From a virus, in IMG/VR virus record IMGVR_UViG_3300021440_000017, positions 1-64,000 of that record: a stretch of 64,000 bases of DNA. One strand, written 5' to 3'. Positions 7,021 through 15,136 of the stretch are shown one piece after another; position 1 is the first letter of the stretch, and each line of letters starts with the position of its first letter. The notes below the pieces were generated by a model. It did no database searches. It saw only the letters and a list, made by a program, of their open reading frames with translations, and had not been told where the DNA came from. Both the position numbers and the translations under genes were made by a program.

Positions 7021-8039
7021 TGGATGCTCCCGAACGTCGCGGCCAAGAACGACAGCACATCGGCCTTGGCGCGTTCACGTGACTCCGGGTGGCCGCCTGC
7101 ATGCCGCGTTGCCGGAGTCATGCACGCACGCAGGTACTCTTGCAACTCGTTGCCCCGGTACTGCTGGCCGGTCTTCCAGTTCACCGAAGTGCCGTAGGCG
7201 ACATCGGTTTCCGTCGTGCAGTCCGTCATGGACTGCGCACGGAACTCGTGGTACGGCCCGAGAGCATCGAAGCCGTGGCCGGCGCCTGGGTACGTGACGA
7301 GCTTGAACCCGGCCTTGGGGTAGTATTTGCGCACGAGGTCTGCGCAGTGCTCGTTCGGCGTCCAGTCGTCGGCGTCCCCGTTGAGCATGAGCACCGGCGC
7401 GTCGTTGCGGTTGCGGGAGTCCACAATCGCCGACGAGCACGAGAAGTACAGCGGAATGTGCGCGACGAACTTGCGCGTGGTCACCGCCTCGGCGAATCGG
7501 TTGATCCACGTGAGGTACGCGACGGACGCGCCGCGCGAGAAGCCCATGATGGCGATGCGCTTCGCGTCAATCCGGGGGTGCGTCGCCAGCAGATCGAGAG
7601 CCTTCAGCGCGTCCACCGTCTGCGACGCCACGGACACGGAGAAGAAGTTGCCCGTGTACGTGTCACGCACGCCACGGCCCGTGTAGGTGTCGATCACGAA
7701 CGCAGCGATGCCAGCAGCGTTCAGCGTGTCGGCCCACACGCGGAAGTCTTTGCGCAGCACGCCGTCGCTGCCGTGAACGATGATCACGGCGGGCACCTTC
7801 TGGCCGTCAGCGACCACCGGCATCTTCAACGTGCCGTGCACGACGACGGGTTCACGCTGCGGGTACCGGAGTGCCTGGAAGTCCGGCACCGAGAACGAGT
7901 TGAAGTAGATGCGGCCTGCGGACTCCGCGTCGAGCGCCGTGACCGGAGCAGTTGCCGGCGCGGGAGCCAGTTCGGGTTCGACGGCGTGTGCCATCACGGA
8001 TGCCAGTGCAAGCACCAGCGACATGAGAATGCGGTTCAT
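7017..8039 (-). CDS. Exported dienelactone-hydrolase-like alpha/beta hydrolase
   Basis: 340 aa from ATG 8039 with GAAGGG upstream. Residues 1-19 are a signal peptide (basic NR, hydrophobic core, cleavage after AHA), then a Pro/Ala linker. The alpha/beta-hydrolase core follows: oxyanion region VIIVHGSDG at 86-93, nucleophile elbow GFSRG with S168, acid D224 or D225 in NGDADDWTP, and H255 in GAGHGF. This is the dienelactone hydrolase type, usually about 230-300 residues. It would act in the periplasm or outside the cell on an ester or lactone. A phage copy is odd; it could clear envelope or capsule esters, but it sits among early-type genes rather than tail genes. Confidence 0.8.
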   Translation of the reverse strand: MNRILMSLVLALASVMAHAVEPELAPAPATAPVTALDAESAGRIYFNSFSVPDFQALRYPQREPVVVHGTLKMPVVADGQKVPAVIIVHGSDGVLRKDFRVWADTLNAAGIAAFVIDTYTGRGVRDTYTGNFFSVSVASQTVDALKALDLLATHPRIDAKRIAIMGFSRGASVAYLTWINRFAEAVTTRKFVAHIPLYFSCSSAIVDSRNRNDAPVLMLNGDADDWTPNEHCADLVRKYYPKAGFKLVTYPGAGHGFDALGPYHEFRAQSMTDCTTETDVAYGTSVNWKTGQQYRGNELQEYLRACMTPATRHAGGHPESRERAKADVLSFLAATFGSIQ

Positions 8040-8488
8040 AGCGGCCCTTCGTAGCCAAGGTGGATGGTGGTGGCCCACTCTGAGTGGGAGATTCGGAGTT
8101 GCTGTTGCGTCAGCGCAGCGAGGTCGCGCACGCTCGGCTCACGTGTGGTCACGGCGTCCCCGAGCATCAGCGCGGTACGAACTCGGTGGAGTTCGACACA
8201 CAGGGGTTTGAAGCCCGGTGGTTTCACGGCGCGCAGCTTCTGTTCTTCGGCCGCGAGCGCGATTGCCAGCGCGCAGACGATCAGGCCCTTGCGCGCCGGC
8301 GTTACCGGTGGCCGGTGATCTTCGCGTTCGAGCCAGGCGCGAAGTTGGGTTTCGTGCAGTTCCAGGTACGGCGTGCCCGAGTTCACGTACACGTTGAGCA
8401 TCGGCCCTACGAAGCAGATGCGGATGTCAGCCCTGGTGCCGTAGTGCATCAACAGCCACGTGTACAGTTGGGTAAGCAACTCGCTCAT
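8036..8488 (-). CDS. Hypothetical protein, 150 aa
   Basis: ATG 8488 with GGAGGCACC upstream. N-terminal helix (LLTQLYTWLLMHYG), a short strand pair (DIRICFVGPMLNVYV), then a long helical region with an Ala-rich hydrophobic stretch at about 70-82 (IVCALAIALAAEEQ). The gene end overlaps the hydrolase start (ATGA). No family was recognised. Confidence 0.65.
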   Translation of the reverse strand: MSELLTQLYTWLLMHYGTRADIRICFVGPMLNVYVNSGTPYLELHETQLRAWLEREDHRPPVTPARKGLIVCALAIALAAEEQKLRAVKPPGFKPLCVELHRVRTALMLGDAVTTREPSVRDLAALTQQQLRISHSEWATTIHLGYEGPL

Positions 8489-8880
8489 GGTGCCTCCACA
8501 GTGAATCGGGCTTCACGCTTCAACAGCCGGAACAACTCGAACGCGAACTCTTGCTTGGACACGGCAGCCGTGCACGAGAGCAACAGGTGCAGCCCGGTGC
8601 ATTCTTCACCATGGACCACCACGGGCTCGTTGAGCACAGTGTTCGCGTAAGCGAGGTCGAACAGCGCGTCGTAGTCGAAATCGTACACGAGGCGCCCGGC
8701 GGAGAACTCGGGCTTCACTGCGAAGCTCAGCGTGCGGTACAGCCCGTTCATGATCGCGTGCTCGATGTTTGCGCGCGGCACCGTCGTCGCCACGTAGCTG
8801 GACATGGGTTTGCCTGCCAACGTGTGATGCCACCAGCGTGCGTCGAACTTCCCTTTGTTCACGGTGACCGTGATCTTCAT
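8485..8880 (-). CDS. Hypothetical protein, 131 aa
   Basis: ATG 8880 is chosen because AGGAG directly abuts an earlier ATG (8886) and is correctly spaced only for the second one. The protein begins with a beta strand (KITVTVNKGKF), then WWHHTL, a helical centre, an acidic aromatic stretch (VYDFDYDALFDLAYANT) and a helical C-terminus. Its last codons overlap the next gene's start. No family was recognised. Confidence 0.65.
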   Translation of the reverse strand: MKITVTVNKGKFDARWWHHTLAGKPMSSYVATTVPRANIEHAIMNGLYRTLSFAVKPEFSAGRLVYDFDYDALFDLAYANTVLNEPVVVHGEECTGLHLLLSCTAAVSKQEFAFELFRLLKREARFTVEAP

Positions 8881-8882
8881 CG

Positions 8883-9257
8883 TCATCTCCTTTTGTGAGC
8901 GCCAGTGCGCTGCTCCTTAAGCTCGTCGTCTGACAGGTACTGAATGCCGCCCTTGTTATACGCCTGCCCCGTGCGAGCGGCCAGTGCTTTCTTCTCGGCA
9001 CGCAGCGGATCGACCACGGGTTTCACCGCGACGCCCATTGATCTGGAACCGACGACGAGCTTGGCTTTTGTCGCTGCCAAGTCGTCGTCGGGCTCCACGC
9101 TCGCAGCGACCACGGTGATGCCCTTCGCTTTCGCACCGCGTTCCAACGGACGGTCGTGCTTCGCTAGTAGTTGAGCCCACGAGTCAGCGAGTTCACGCTG
9201 CTTCGCATTGGGCTTCTGCTTCTTGCGACGACCACGAGGCGCCTTGATGATCGTCAC
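8883..9257 (-). CDS. Basic hypothetical protein, 124 aa
   Basis: GTG 9257 overlaps the stop of the upstream gene (GTGA) and has GGGGG upstream. The first 25 residues are strongly basic (APRGRRKKQKPNAK), and the whole protein is Lys/Arg/Ala-rich, ending in HKRR. A short segment near the C-terminus, GIQYLSDDELKEQR, is acidic. The composition suggests nucleic-acid binding, but there is no recognisable domain. Confidence 0.6.
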   Translation of the reverse strand: MTIIKAPRGRRKKQKPNAKQRELADSWAQLLAKHDRPLERGAKAKGITVVAASVEPDDDLAATKAKLVVGSRSMGVAVKPVVDPLRAEKKALAARTGQAYNKGGIQYLSDDELKEQRTGAHKRR

Positions 9258-10210
9258 TGCGCCCCCGCGTCGAGTTCGGCTGCCAGCCGCGAAGCCGCCC
9301 GTTGCATGAGCGTGCGCGCTGCGCGCTCGGAACCACGGACACCGGTCTGCGCCCACGGCCAAAACACCGCGACGGAGAAACTGCGGGGGTGCGAGCGCGG
9401 AGGCAGCACCTGCGTGCTCACCGCGCCGAGTTCGGTTGCTTCGGCTGCCAGCGCTTCTGCGACCTTGCGCGTGCCGAGGCACCAGAGCTTCGTCTTGTGC
9501 ACGCCCTTGTCGGCGCTGGAATTCACGAAGATCGCGGGAGCGCGACGGCCATGCTTGATGGCGAGTGCGCGGGCCACCGTCGTCCACGTGTCAGCGTTGT
9601 GCAGTCGCTTCACGAGCCTTGCCGTCTCGTCCACGGTTTCCGTAGCGGGTTCGGGTTCGGGTGCTGCCGTTTCGCCCGGTGCGAGCACCACGTACGACTC
9701 AGCACGGAGCAGACGCACGGCGCGCGCCAGTTCGTCCTGGTGTTGCGCATCGTCGAACTCACGTTCATCGGTCACCGCTGCGTCCACCAGCGGACGAAAC
9801 AGCGGGGCCAGCGCCACGAGTTCCGCGAGCACCGGCGACTTGTGTGCGGTCTTGCCGTAACGGGCGACCTCGTCTTCACCCTCGAAGAACTCGTGGAGGC
9901 TGGTCAGAGCGTTCACCGTCGTCAGCCCCGTGCAGCGAGCTTGGAACAGCCGGAGGCGTGCGTCATCCGGCACGAGTTCGGCGGCCTCGTGCTCCAGTTC
10001 GTACTGCTGGAGCGTCGCGTATATCTCGGCGACATCGGCGGGCACCGCCATGGACCGTGCCGTCGGGCCCCACTGCTCGATCACGGAAGTCATGATCTTC
10101 GTGGCCTCGTAAGCATCGAGCACGACGCTGCCGGTGAACGGCACAACGAGCTTGCCGTGCTTGACGCCGGCCTTGGATTTCTTGGACTTGGGTTTGCGAT
10201 TGGCGGCCAT
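9254..10210 (-). CDS. Hypothetical protein, 318 aa
   Basis: ATG 10210 with GGAGTGCCATC upstream. A lysine-rich start (NRKPKSKKSKAGVKHGK) leads into a long helical domain (about 25-200) with many Ala, Glu and Leu, a Pro/Glu linker (APEPEPATE) near 185, and a C-terminal mixed domain with WCLGTRKVAEALAAEA and a final basic helix. It is among the larger unknowns of the leftward half. No catalytic motif was seen. Confidence 0.65.
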   Translation of the reverse strand: MAANRKPKSKKSKAGVKHGKLVVPFTGSVVLDAYEATKIMTSVIEQWGPTARSMAVPADVAEIYATLQQYELEHEAAELVPDDARLRLFQARCTGLTTVNALTSLHEFFEGEDEVARYGKTAHKSPVLAELVALAPLFRPLVDAAVTDEREFDDAQHQDELARAVRLLRAESYVVLAPGETAAPEPEPATETVDETARLVKRLHNADTWTTVARALAIKHGRRAPAIFVNSSADKGVHKTKLWCLGTRKVAEALAAEATELGAVSTQVLPPRSHPRSFSVAVFWPWAQTGVRGSERAARTLMQRAASRLAAELDAGAQ

Positions 10211-10266
10211 GATGGCACTCCAGAGTTGATATTGGTGTTCAGCAGGGGCCGTAGCCCCCGCCGGTC

Positions 10267-10824
10267 TTACTTGGCCTTGGCCGGTGCGGCCGAAGTCGGC
10301 TTCTGCACGGTGTAGCCCAGCCGCTTCAGCATCTTCACGGCGTCACCAGCGCGCTCGGCGTCGCGCTTGGCCTCACGCTTCTTCTGATCCACCACGTAGG
10401 CGTCCAGCAGCGGCTGAAGTTCTGCGTACACCGGCACGAGCACGGGGTCGATCACGGCGCGCAGCGTTTTCGGCATCGAGTAGTCGTACGGGTACTCGCT
10501 GGCGATGAAGCCGATGGCCTCGTGCAGGTCGTCGCGGTCGTCCACGTTCACGAGCATCGGCGGCTGCGCGAGCACGGCGGCGAGCACCGCCTTGTAGTGG
10601 CGGATCACGGCCTCGTCGGCCATGTCGTCCACGAGTTCGCTCGCGCCGTCGATGCGGTGCTTGCGGAACGCCTTGAGCATGTCTTTGGGCATGCGGTCGT
10701 CGAGAATGCAGCACAGTGCGCCTCGCATGGAACTCATGTCCATGCTCGTGTGCACGATCACGGGGATCTCGACTTCGACTCGTTGCTGCTTGATCTTGAT
10801 CTTGCGGTTGCGGTTGCGTGCCAT
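10267..10824 (-). CDS. Hypothetical protein, 185 aa
   Basis: ATG 10824 with AGGAGCCATC upstream. N-terminus is a basic cluster (ARNRNRKIKIKQQR) followed by a beta strand and a helical body containing DDMADEAVIRHYKAVLAAVL and a motif-free acidic stretch. The C-terminal 45 residues are basic and helical, ending in an Ala/Lys tail. No known family. The 56-base gap to the next gene contains a small GGGG/CCCC hairpin only. Confidence 0.65.
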   Translation of the reverse strand: MARNRNRKIKIKQQRVEVEIPVIVHTSMDMSSMRGALCCILDDRMPKDMLKAFRKHRIDGASELVDDMADEAVIRHYKAVLAAVLAQPPMLVNVDDRDDLHEAIGFIASEYPYDYSMPKTLRAVIDPVLVPVYAELQPLLDAYVVDQKKREAKRDAERAGDAVKMLKRLGYTVQKPTSAAPAKAK

Positions 10825-10882
10825 GATGGCTCCTAGGTTGGTGGTATTGTTGCCGAGTAACGGACTCGGCGGCCGGTGATCT

Positions 10883-11374
10883 TCAGGCGCTCGCAGATGC
10901 GGCGAGCGTGGCTTTCGACGCCTTGGCGGCTGCGAAGTTGTAGCGAGTCTTCGCACGCTCCAAGTCGGCTTGCGCTCGGGCCAGCGCGCGCTGTGCCTTG
11001 CGCTTGTTCTCCGCGACGACTTTGGCCTTGACGGCTTGCACGTACGTTTCGAGCCGGAGCCGCGCCGCCTTGTACACGGCGACTTCGGCTTCGGTGGCCC
11101 GCCGGTACTTCGCTTGGGTCTGCACGCGGAGTACGTCACCGAGCTTGGCCGTCGGCCCGTGCTTCGCCACGAGGTCCGCGAGCTTCAGGTCGGACTTGAG
11201 CAGCTTGTCGCGCGTCGTGCCCGGCTTGTCCACGATGAACACGTTGCGGCCGACTTGGCGGAACTTCGAGCGGTACTTGAGCATCGCTGCGGGTATCGCC
11301 TTGTAGGTGCCTTCGACGTACACGGTTTTCCCGTAGCGGCTGAGCCGCGTGAGTCGCACGTTGGTGCTTCGCAT
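10883..11374 (-). CDS. Basic coiled-coil protein, 163 aa
   Basis: ATG 11374 with AGAGGT upstream. The N-terminal 70 residues look beta-rich and basic (VRLTRLSRYGKTVYVEGTYK). Residues 85-150 form a long Arg/Lys/Ala helix (AKVVAENKRKAQRALARAQA) with coiled-coil character. A nucleic-acid-binding or ribosome-associated role would fit the composition, but no family was recognised. Confidence 0.65.
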   Translation of the reverse strand: MRSTNVRLTRLSRYGKTVYVEGTYKAIPAAMLKYRSKFRQVGRNVFIVDKPGTTRDKLLKSDLKLADLVAKHGPTAKLGDVLRVQTQAKYRRATEAEVAVYKAARLRLETYVQAVKAKVVAENKRKAQRALARAQADLERAKTRYNFAAAKASKATLAASASA

Positions 11375-11414
11375 GTGATTTACCTCTTTATCGTTCGATG
11401 GGTTAGCGCGGAGT

Positions 11415-11711
11415 TCAGTGGCCCGAGCGCGGGTCGTACTCCAGGGTGAAGCCGGCCTCGGCCAGCAGCGTGCGCACGATGTCGAGTTCGGCGTCGGTGG
11501 GCGGCCGATTCGCGTGGCCCACGACATGACGGCACACGTTGTCGGTGCCGACAGACAGTGCCAGCCCGAACGGCGTGTCTTCGGCCGCGACCGCGAACAC
11601 GCGCATGCCCTTGCGTTGAATGAACGTGCGGAACTGCGGATGTTCCAGCGCGTTGCGCATGACGCGGCCGGCTTCGGCCTGCTGCGCGTCGTCGAGTTCG
11701 GTCATCTTCAC
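11415..11711 (-). CDS. Hypothetical protein, 98 aa
   Basis: GTG 11711 is preferred: AGGAG is seven bases upstream and the start overlaps the previous stop (GTGA), while the ATG two codons later would be too far. Compact alpha/beta protein with a helical start, the strand pair MRVFAVAAEDTPFGLALSVG, an HVVGHAN segment and a C-terminal helix. No family was recognised. Confidence 0.6.
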   Translation of the reverse strand: MKMTELDDAQQAEAGRVMRNALEHPQFRTFIQRKGMRVFAVAAEDTPFGLALSVGTDNVCRHVVGHANRPPTDAELDIVRTLLAEAGFTLEYDPRSGH

Positions 11712-12133
11712 TTTCGATCTCCTGCAATGTACCGGTCAACGTGACCGGCGCCGTGTTCCGGGCCCACACCGTGTCCGTGGGTGTAGGACGCCTGCTCTTG
11801 CCACTCGCCACAGTAGAAGCACTGCGCATCGGGTTCCGGGTGCCCGCACTTGGGGCACCGCCGAGTTCCGTCGGCACGCAGTGCGTCCACGACGAACCAG
11901 CGGATGTCCGCGCCGATGCCCCACGCGACCTTGACGCTTCGATCATCTTGGCCCGGCACGAACGGCGAGCTATAGATTTCGAGTTCGGGTGCGGTCACAG
12001 TGGCAGGCACGAGCCCTGCGCGATGCAAGTACGCGATGAACGTGGCGGCGCCCGCATCCGCGTCACCAGCATTGAGATACCCGTAGGCAGCACTGGCGTG
12101 CTGTGCTTCGTTGATGACAGTTCCGTTCTTCAT
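11708..12133 (-). CDS. Zinc-ribbon protein, 141 aa
   Basis: ATG 12133 with GAGGCGACT upstream. Residues about 92-110 contain a clear four-cysteine zinc ribbon (CPKCGHPEPDAQCFYCGEW). Before it lies a mixed domain with a WGIGADIRWFVVDAL segment. After it a His/Gly-rich tail follows (YTHGHGVGPEHGAGH). A nucleic-acid or protein-binding role is likely. One of several small cysteine-pair proteins in this half. Confidence 0.68.
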   Translation of the reverse strand: MKNGTVINEAQHASAAYGYLNAGDADAGAATFIAYLHRAGLVPATVTAPELEIYSSPFVPGQDDRSVKVAWGIGADIRWFVVDALRADGTRRCPKCGHPEPDAQCFYCGEWQEQASYTHGHGVGPEHGAGHVDRYIAGDRK

Positions 12134-12140
12134 AGTCGCC

Positions 12141-12338
12141 TCAGTGCAGAACTCGGCGCGCGATCATCGTCAGCGCCTTGATCTTCGTGTTCGGATTCCG
12201 AGTCCGGTAGAACTCGGAGCGTGCGGCAGCGTCACAGACTGCCTGTTGCGTGCAGTGAACATGCACTGTGACGATCACCGCCTGGGGTGCTACGTCCGCG
12301 ATGTCCACCACGTACGTGACTTCGTGACGGGGCCTCAT
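12141..12338 (-). CDS. Hypothetical protein, 65 aa
   Basis: ATG 12338 overlaps the stop of the upstream membrane gene (ATGA), so translation is probably coupled; no separate ribosome binding site is obvious. It is a beta-strand-rich peptide (VTYVVDIADVAPQAVIVTVH) with two cysteines followed by a basic helical tail. No family was recognised. Confidence 0.55.
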   Translation of the reverse strand: MRPRHEVTYVVDIADVAPQAVIVTVHVHCTQQAVCDAAARSEFYRTRNPNTKIKALTMIARRVLH

Positions 12339-12733
12339 TTGCGAACCGGCATCGGCCGAGTTGCCGCAAAGCCGCCTTCGGGAAACTGCTGCGTGGTCGG
12401 AAACGGAACTTGCGTTACCGCGAAGCCCCCAACGTGCAGCGGCGGCTCGATGCCGTCACGTCCGCCCGTGCGGCTGTCGTTCGCAGCGCGTTCGACCGGC
12501 GCCGGCGGCAGCCTGGATTCGGCCATGCGAAGTCGGAGCTTGGTGGCCTCCAGTTGTTGCTTCACGATGTCCAGTTGCTTCACGACGCCGGCGTGCGCGT
12601 CGCGCCCGGCAGACACGCGCAGCTTGAGCATGCGGTTGTCGTTGCGCGCCTGCACGAGACGAAGTTGCAGCACGACGATGATGACGAAGGCAGCAGCGAT
12701 GCTGACACCCATGAGTGAAATGATCCAGTACAT
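12335..12733 (-). CDS. Membrane-anchored coiled-coil protein
   Basis: 132 aa from ATG 12733 with AAGGAG upstream. Residues 3-23 are a transmembrane helix (WIISLMGVSIAAAFVIIVVL). Residues 25-75 form a coiled coil (DNRMLKLRV, VVKQLDIVKQQLEATKLRLR), then a Pro/Gly-rich tail. The layout resembles an inner-membrane spanin (Rz-type), but there is no embedded Rz1-like lipoprotein partner and the position in the leftward half argues against lysis. It is the first gene after promoter and leader copy 2. Confidence 0.68.
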   Translation of the reverse strand: MYWIISLMGVSIAAAFVIIVVLQLRLVQARNDNRMLKLRVSAGRDAHAGVVKQLDIVKQQLEATKLRLRMAESRLPPAPVERAANDSRTGGRDGIEPPLHVGGFAVTQVPFPTTQQFPEGGFAATRPMPVRK

Positions 12734-12834
12734 GACTCTCCTTGTGGCCGAAATTTCCAAGTTCGTGTCGTCCGGTTTTCGGCGCTGCGACCTTCCGACA
12801 ACCACATTTTACCAGAGAAAATGCGGGTCAGCAA
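12734..12834 (-). promoter_or_regulatory. Promoter and structured leader, copy 2
   Basis: Minus-strand promoter: -35 TTGCTG at 12829-12834, 17-base spacer ending TGG, -10 TAAAAT at 12806-12811 (extended -10). Leader hairpin at 12747-12783 with stem GCCGAAA (12777-12783) and TTTCGGC (12747-12753), perfectly paired; loop begins ACCGG and ends AACTTGGAAA. AAGGAG and the ATG at 12733 follow. The stem sequence differs from copy 1 at both arms, keeping the pairing. Confidence 0.8.
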
Positions 12835-13544
12835 GTGAATTTTTCACGGGTTTCCACCGGGTTTTCGAGCGAACTTGGCGGGGTTGAAGCAAGGCGCTTG
12901 AAACGTGCGACGCGCCGCAGTAGCGCGGGTCTGAAGAACGCCAGGAGGTCTGCATACTCAGGCCACTTGGCCTCGAAAGCCAAGAGTTCAATCTCGATGT
13001 ACCTGATGTCATCTTGCACAGTGAAGCTGCCTAGAACAGGTTGCATCGACTGGACCATGAGGAGCCAGCGCATGCAAGGTACTCGCTTCAGTGAGCCAGG
13101 CAGGTCATGTGTGTGATGCAGCACGATGTGGTAGGCCAGCGTGATGATGGTTCTCACAGGCTCTTTCGTGTTCAACTTCGTGAACAACGCAGTCAGACAA
13201 CGGTTGAGCAGTGCAGCTTCCTCATACCAGCGTTTGCGTTGCTCACGTTCAGCCTGAGTGAACGCTGCCGCATAGCTGGCACGCCCCGGACCCTTCTCTG
13301 GAAGGCGCGATAGTAAAGCCCCGGACTCAGAAAGGTAGAACCTTTTGGGGAGCTTGCGATCATTGACATCCGGCACCTTGGACACGTAAGGGACCTGAAC
13401 ATTGACAAACGCATCCGGACTGGTGGTCTTAGGCCATCGAAGATGCAATTCCGGGGGTCCGATTCCGACTTCAGGGGGCACGCAGCCTATTCCATGAACC
13501 ATGTAGAAGTAGTCTACGGACTCCCGAGAATTGACGTACAGCAC
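12828..13544 (-). CDS. Hypothetical protein, 238 aa
   Basis: GTG 13544 has GGAGG eight bases upstream, embedded in the end of the helicase gene. The N-terminal half is beta-rich with many prolines (GCVPPEVGIGPPELHLRWP). The C-terminal half is helical, including LLNRCLTALFTKLN and HIVLHHTHDLPGSLKRV. No family was recognised. Codon use looks less GC-rich at third positions than in neighbours (many T and A in the + strand text), which may hint at separate acquisition together with the helicase. Confidence 0.65.
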   Translation of the reverse strand: MLYVNSRESVDYFYMVHGIGCVPPEVGIGPPELHLRWPKTTSPDAFVNVQVPYVSKVPDVNDRKLPKRFYLSESGALLSRLPEKGPGRASYAAAFTQAEREQRKRWYEEAALLNRCLTALFTKLNTKEPVRTIITLAYHIVLHHTHDLPGSLKRVPCMRWLLMVQSMQPVLGSFTVQDDIRYIEIELLAFEAKWPEYADLLAFFRPALLRRVARFKRLASTPPSSLENPVETREKFTC

Positions 13545-13547
13545 AGG

Positions 13548-15083
13548 TCAGGCCTCCATACTGAACGTCGCAAAGCTGTAGCTAGGCACATTGACGCGGA
13601 TGTACGTCGGACGCACATACGGAGAGAGTCGCGCGCCCGGGTCACGATACAACCCACGTGTGCCATCAAGCTCTTTCAACTGGTTTGTTCCCGCAGCGCT
13701 GTTTCGGTACCTGCGTTCCAGTGGAACTTCCAATGAAACACGACGGCCACTTTCAGCGTGATGCCACACGACCTGGGCCACAACCTCGAACAGCGTTATC
13801 TCCGGGCTTTGCGCACCGTAGGGTACCTCACGCTCGATGACTTGCCATTCCAAAACGGGAGCCAGCAATGTGAATCTGTCATCGAACAGCACGGGCTTCA
13901 GACTGCTCTGTGTGTCAATGCGTGGTTGCATGCCGGCGAAGCCAATGGAAGAATGGTTGACCTTCGGGCCGCGTCCATACACGTGGACGACACCTTCTTC
14001 TTTCATCGGCAGATCGTCCCAGTCGTCCAAGTCGCCGAACCGGTCACGGTTGCCCGCGAAGTCCAGTACCAAGCAGACCTTGTTGGGGAACATACGAATG
14101 CCGCGACCTACCGCTTGCACGTAGGTGCCCTTGAACGTGTAGGGTCGCAACAGAACCACGCAGTCTATCGCGGGGAAGTTGTACGACGTGGACAGCATGT
14201 TCACGTTTATCAGGTACGTGAGTTCCCCGCGCTCGAACGCGGCGATCACATCCGCATTCGTTTCCGGTGTCTTGTAGCTGACGAGCCCCACTTTCAATCC
14301 ACGCTGCTTGCACAAGAACAATGTGTGCTCAGCATGGGAAGTGTTGATGCAGAAAATGAGCACGTGCTTGTGCGCGGCACCGGGGACCGTAGTAGCGGCG
14401 ACAAGTTCCGTGATCTGTTCGTTGAGGATTGCCAGCGCGGGCCTCAGCGTCAGCGCATCCACCTTCTGATCGTAGTTCTCCTGCTCGCGCTCGTTCAAGT
14501 CTTGCAGACTCAGCACTTGCTCTCGCGTGAGGCTGTGGTTGGCCTTCAGCGGACGGATTGGCGACAGGTGATTGAGCTTCACGCACTCACGGATCGTCGG
14601 GCCTGTGATCTGACGAGTGAAGAATCCGCTTCCGCCCGCAATCGGACCTGTGTCGAAACGATACGGAGTGGCGGAGAAGCCAATGATGCAGGCTTGCGGA
14701 TGAGCGCTGAAGATCACTCGATAGTCAGAGTCCGCGTGAAACGGTACACGGTGCGCTTCACTGAGGATGATCGCACCGAAGTAGTTGCGCGGGTATTTTT
14801 CGAGAATGCGTCGTTGGGCCTGTCGCGTCCACGACAGAATTCGCTCACCGGAAGGGCACTCTGTAGCCAACGCTATGTTCTGATCCCGATCGCGGGTCCA
14901 ATCAGTCAACGTCAGCACGGGCTTATCGGTACGTGCGATCATGTACTCGCACACGTACTGCATCATCACGCCCTTTCCCGTACCTGTGGGAGACACGACA
15001 ACGGGGTGATCTTCTGCATCCAGACTGCCTCCGTGGTACAGTTGCTGGAGTAACCGTTCTTGGAAAGGCCAAAGTGTTTTCAT
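13548..15083 (-). CDS. Superfamily 2 helicase (UvsW/SSL2-like) with SEAH motif II
   Basis: 511 aa from ATG 15083. SF2 motifs in order: Q-like start WPFQERLLQQLY, motif I SPTGTGKG (31-38), motif II SEAH (108-111), motif III GFSATP (135-140), a second RecA domain with VLIFCINTSH (241-250), motif V region LINVNMLSTSYNFP, and motif VI QAVGRGIR (323-330). These proteins use ATP to unwind or translocate on DNA or RNA, as phage UvsW does in recombination-dependent replication. The first acidic residue of DEAH is serine here while the catalytic glutamate (E109) stays; this is unusual and may alter metal binding. The C-terminal 165 residues match no domain I know. Confidence 0.85.
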   Translation of the reverse strand: MKTLWPFQERLLQQLYHGGSLDAEDHPVVVSPTGTGKGVMMQYVCEYMIARTDKPVLTLTDWTRDRDQNIALATECPSGERILSWTRQAQRRILEKYPRNYFGAIILSEAHRVPFHADSDYRVIFSAHPQACIIGFSATPYRFDTGPIAGGSGFFTRQITGPTIRECVKLNHLSPIRPLKANHSLTREQVLSLQDLNEREQENYDQKVDALTLRPALAILNEQITELVAATTVPGAAHKHVLIFCINTSHAEHTLFLCKQRGLKVGLVSYKTPETNADVIAAFERGELTYLINVNMLSTSYNFPAIDCVVLLRPYTFKGTYVQAVGRGIRMFPNKVCLVLDFAGNRDRFGDLDDWDDLPMKEEGVVHVYGRGPKVNHSSIGFAGMQPRIDTQSSLKPVLFDDRFTLLAPVLEWQVIEREVPYGAQSPEITLFEVVAQVVWHHAESGRRVSLEVPLERRYRNSAAGTNQLKELDGTRGLYRDPGARLSPYVRPTYIRVNVPSYSFATFSMEA

Positions 15084-15099
15084 ATGCGGCTCTCAGTTA

Positions 15100-15126
15100 G
15101 GCGCCGTTGTGATTAGCAACGGCGCC
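15100..15126. terminator. 9-bp hairpin between helicase and NAD-salvage genes
   Basis: GGCGCCGTT (15100-15108) pairs perfectly with AACGGCGCC (15118-15126) around a 9-base loop. It lies between the stop of the nicotinamide phosphoribosyltransferase gene and the start of the helicase gene. No T-run follows on the minus strand, so it may weaken rather than stop read-through. Confidence 0.55.
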
Positions 15127-15136
15127 GTTGCTCACG

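Noticed and set aside
7017-8078. Start of the exported hydrolase at 8078
   Set aside because: The first 13 residues of that version have no ribosome site and would bury the signal peptide; ATG 8039 has a site and a perfect signal peptide.
12335-12733. Inner-membrane spanin (Rz-like) call
   Set aside because: Topology fits, but no overlapping Rz1-like lipoprotein gene or lysis neighbours were found, so it is described only as a membrane-anchored coiled coil.
13758-15053. Long + strand open frame (431 aa) opposite the helicase gene
   Set aside because: It is the antisense shadow of a helicase with complete motifs, has no ribosome site and an atypical His/Arg/Val composition.
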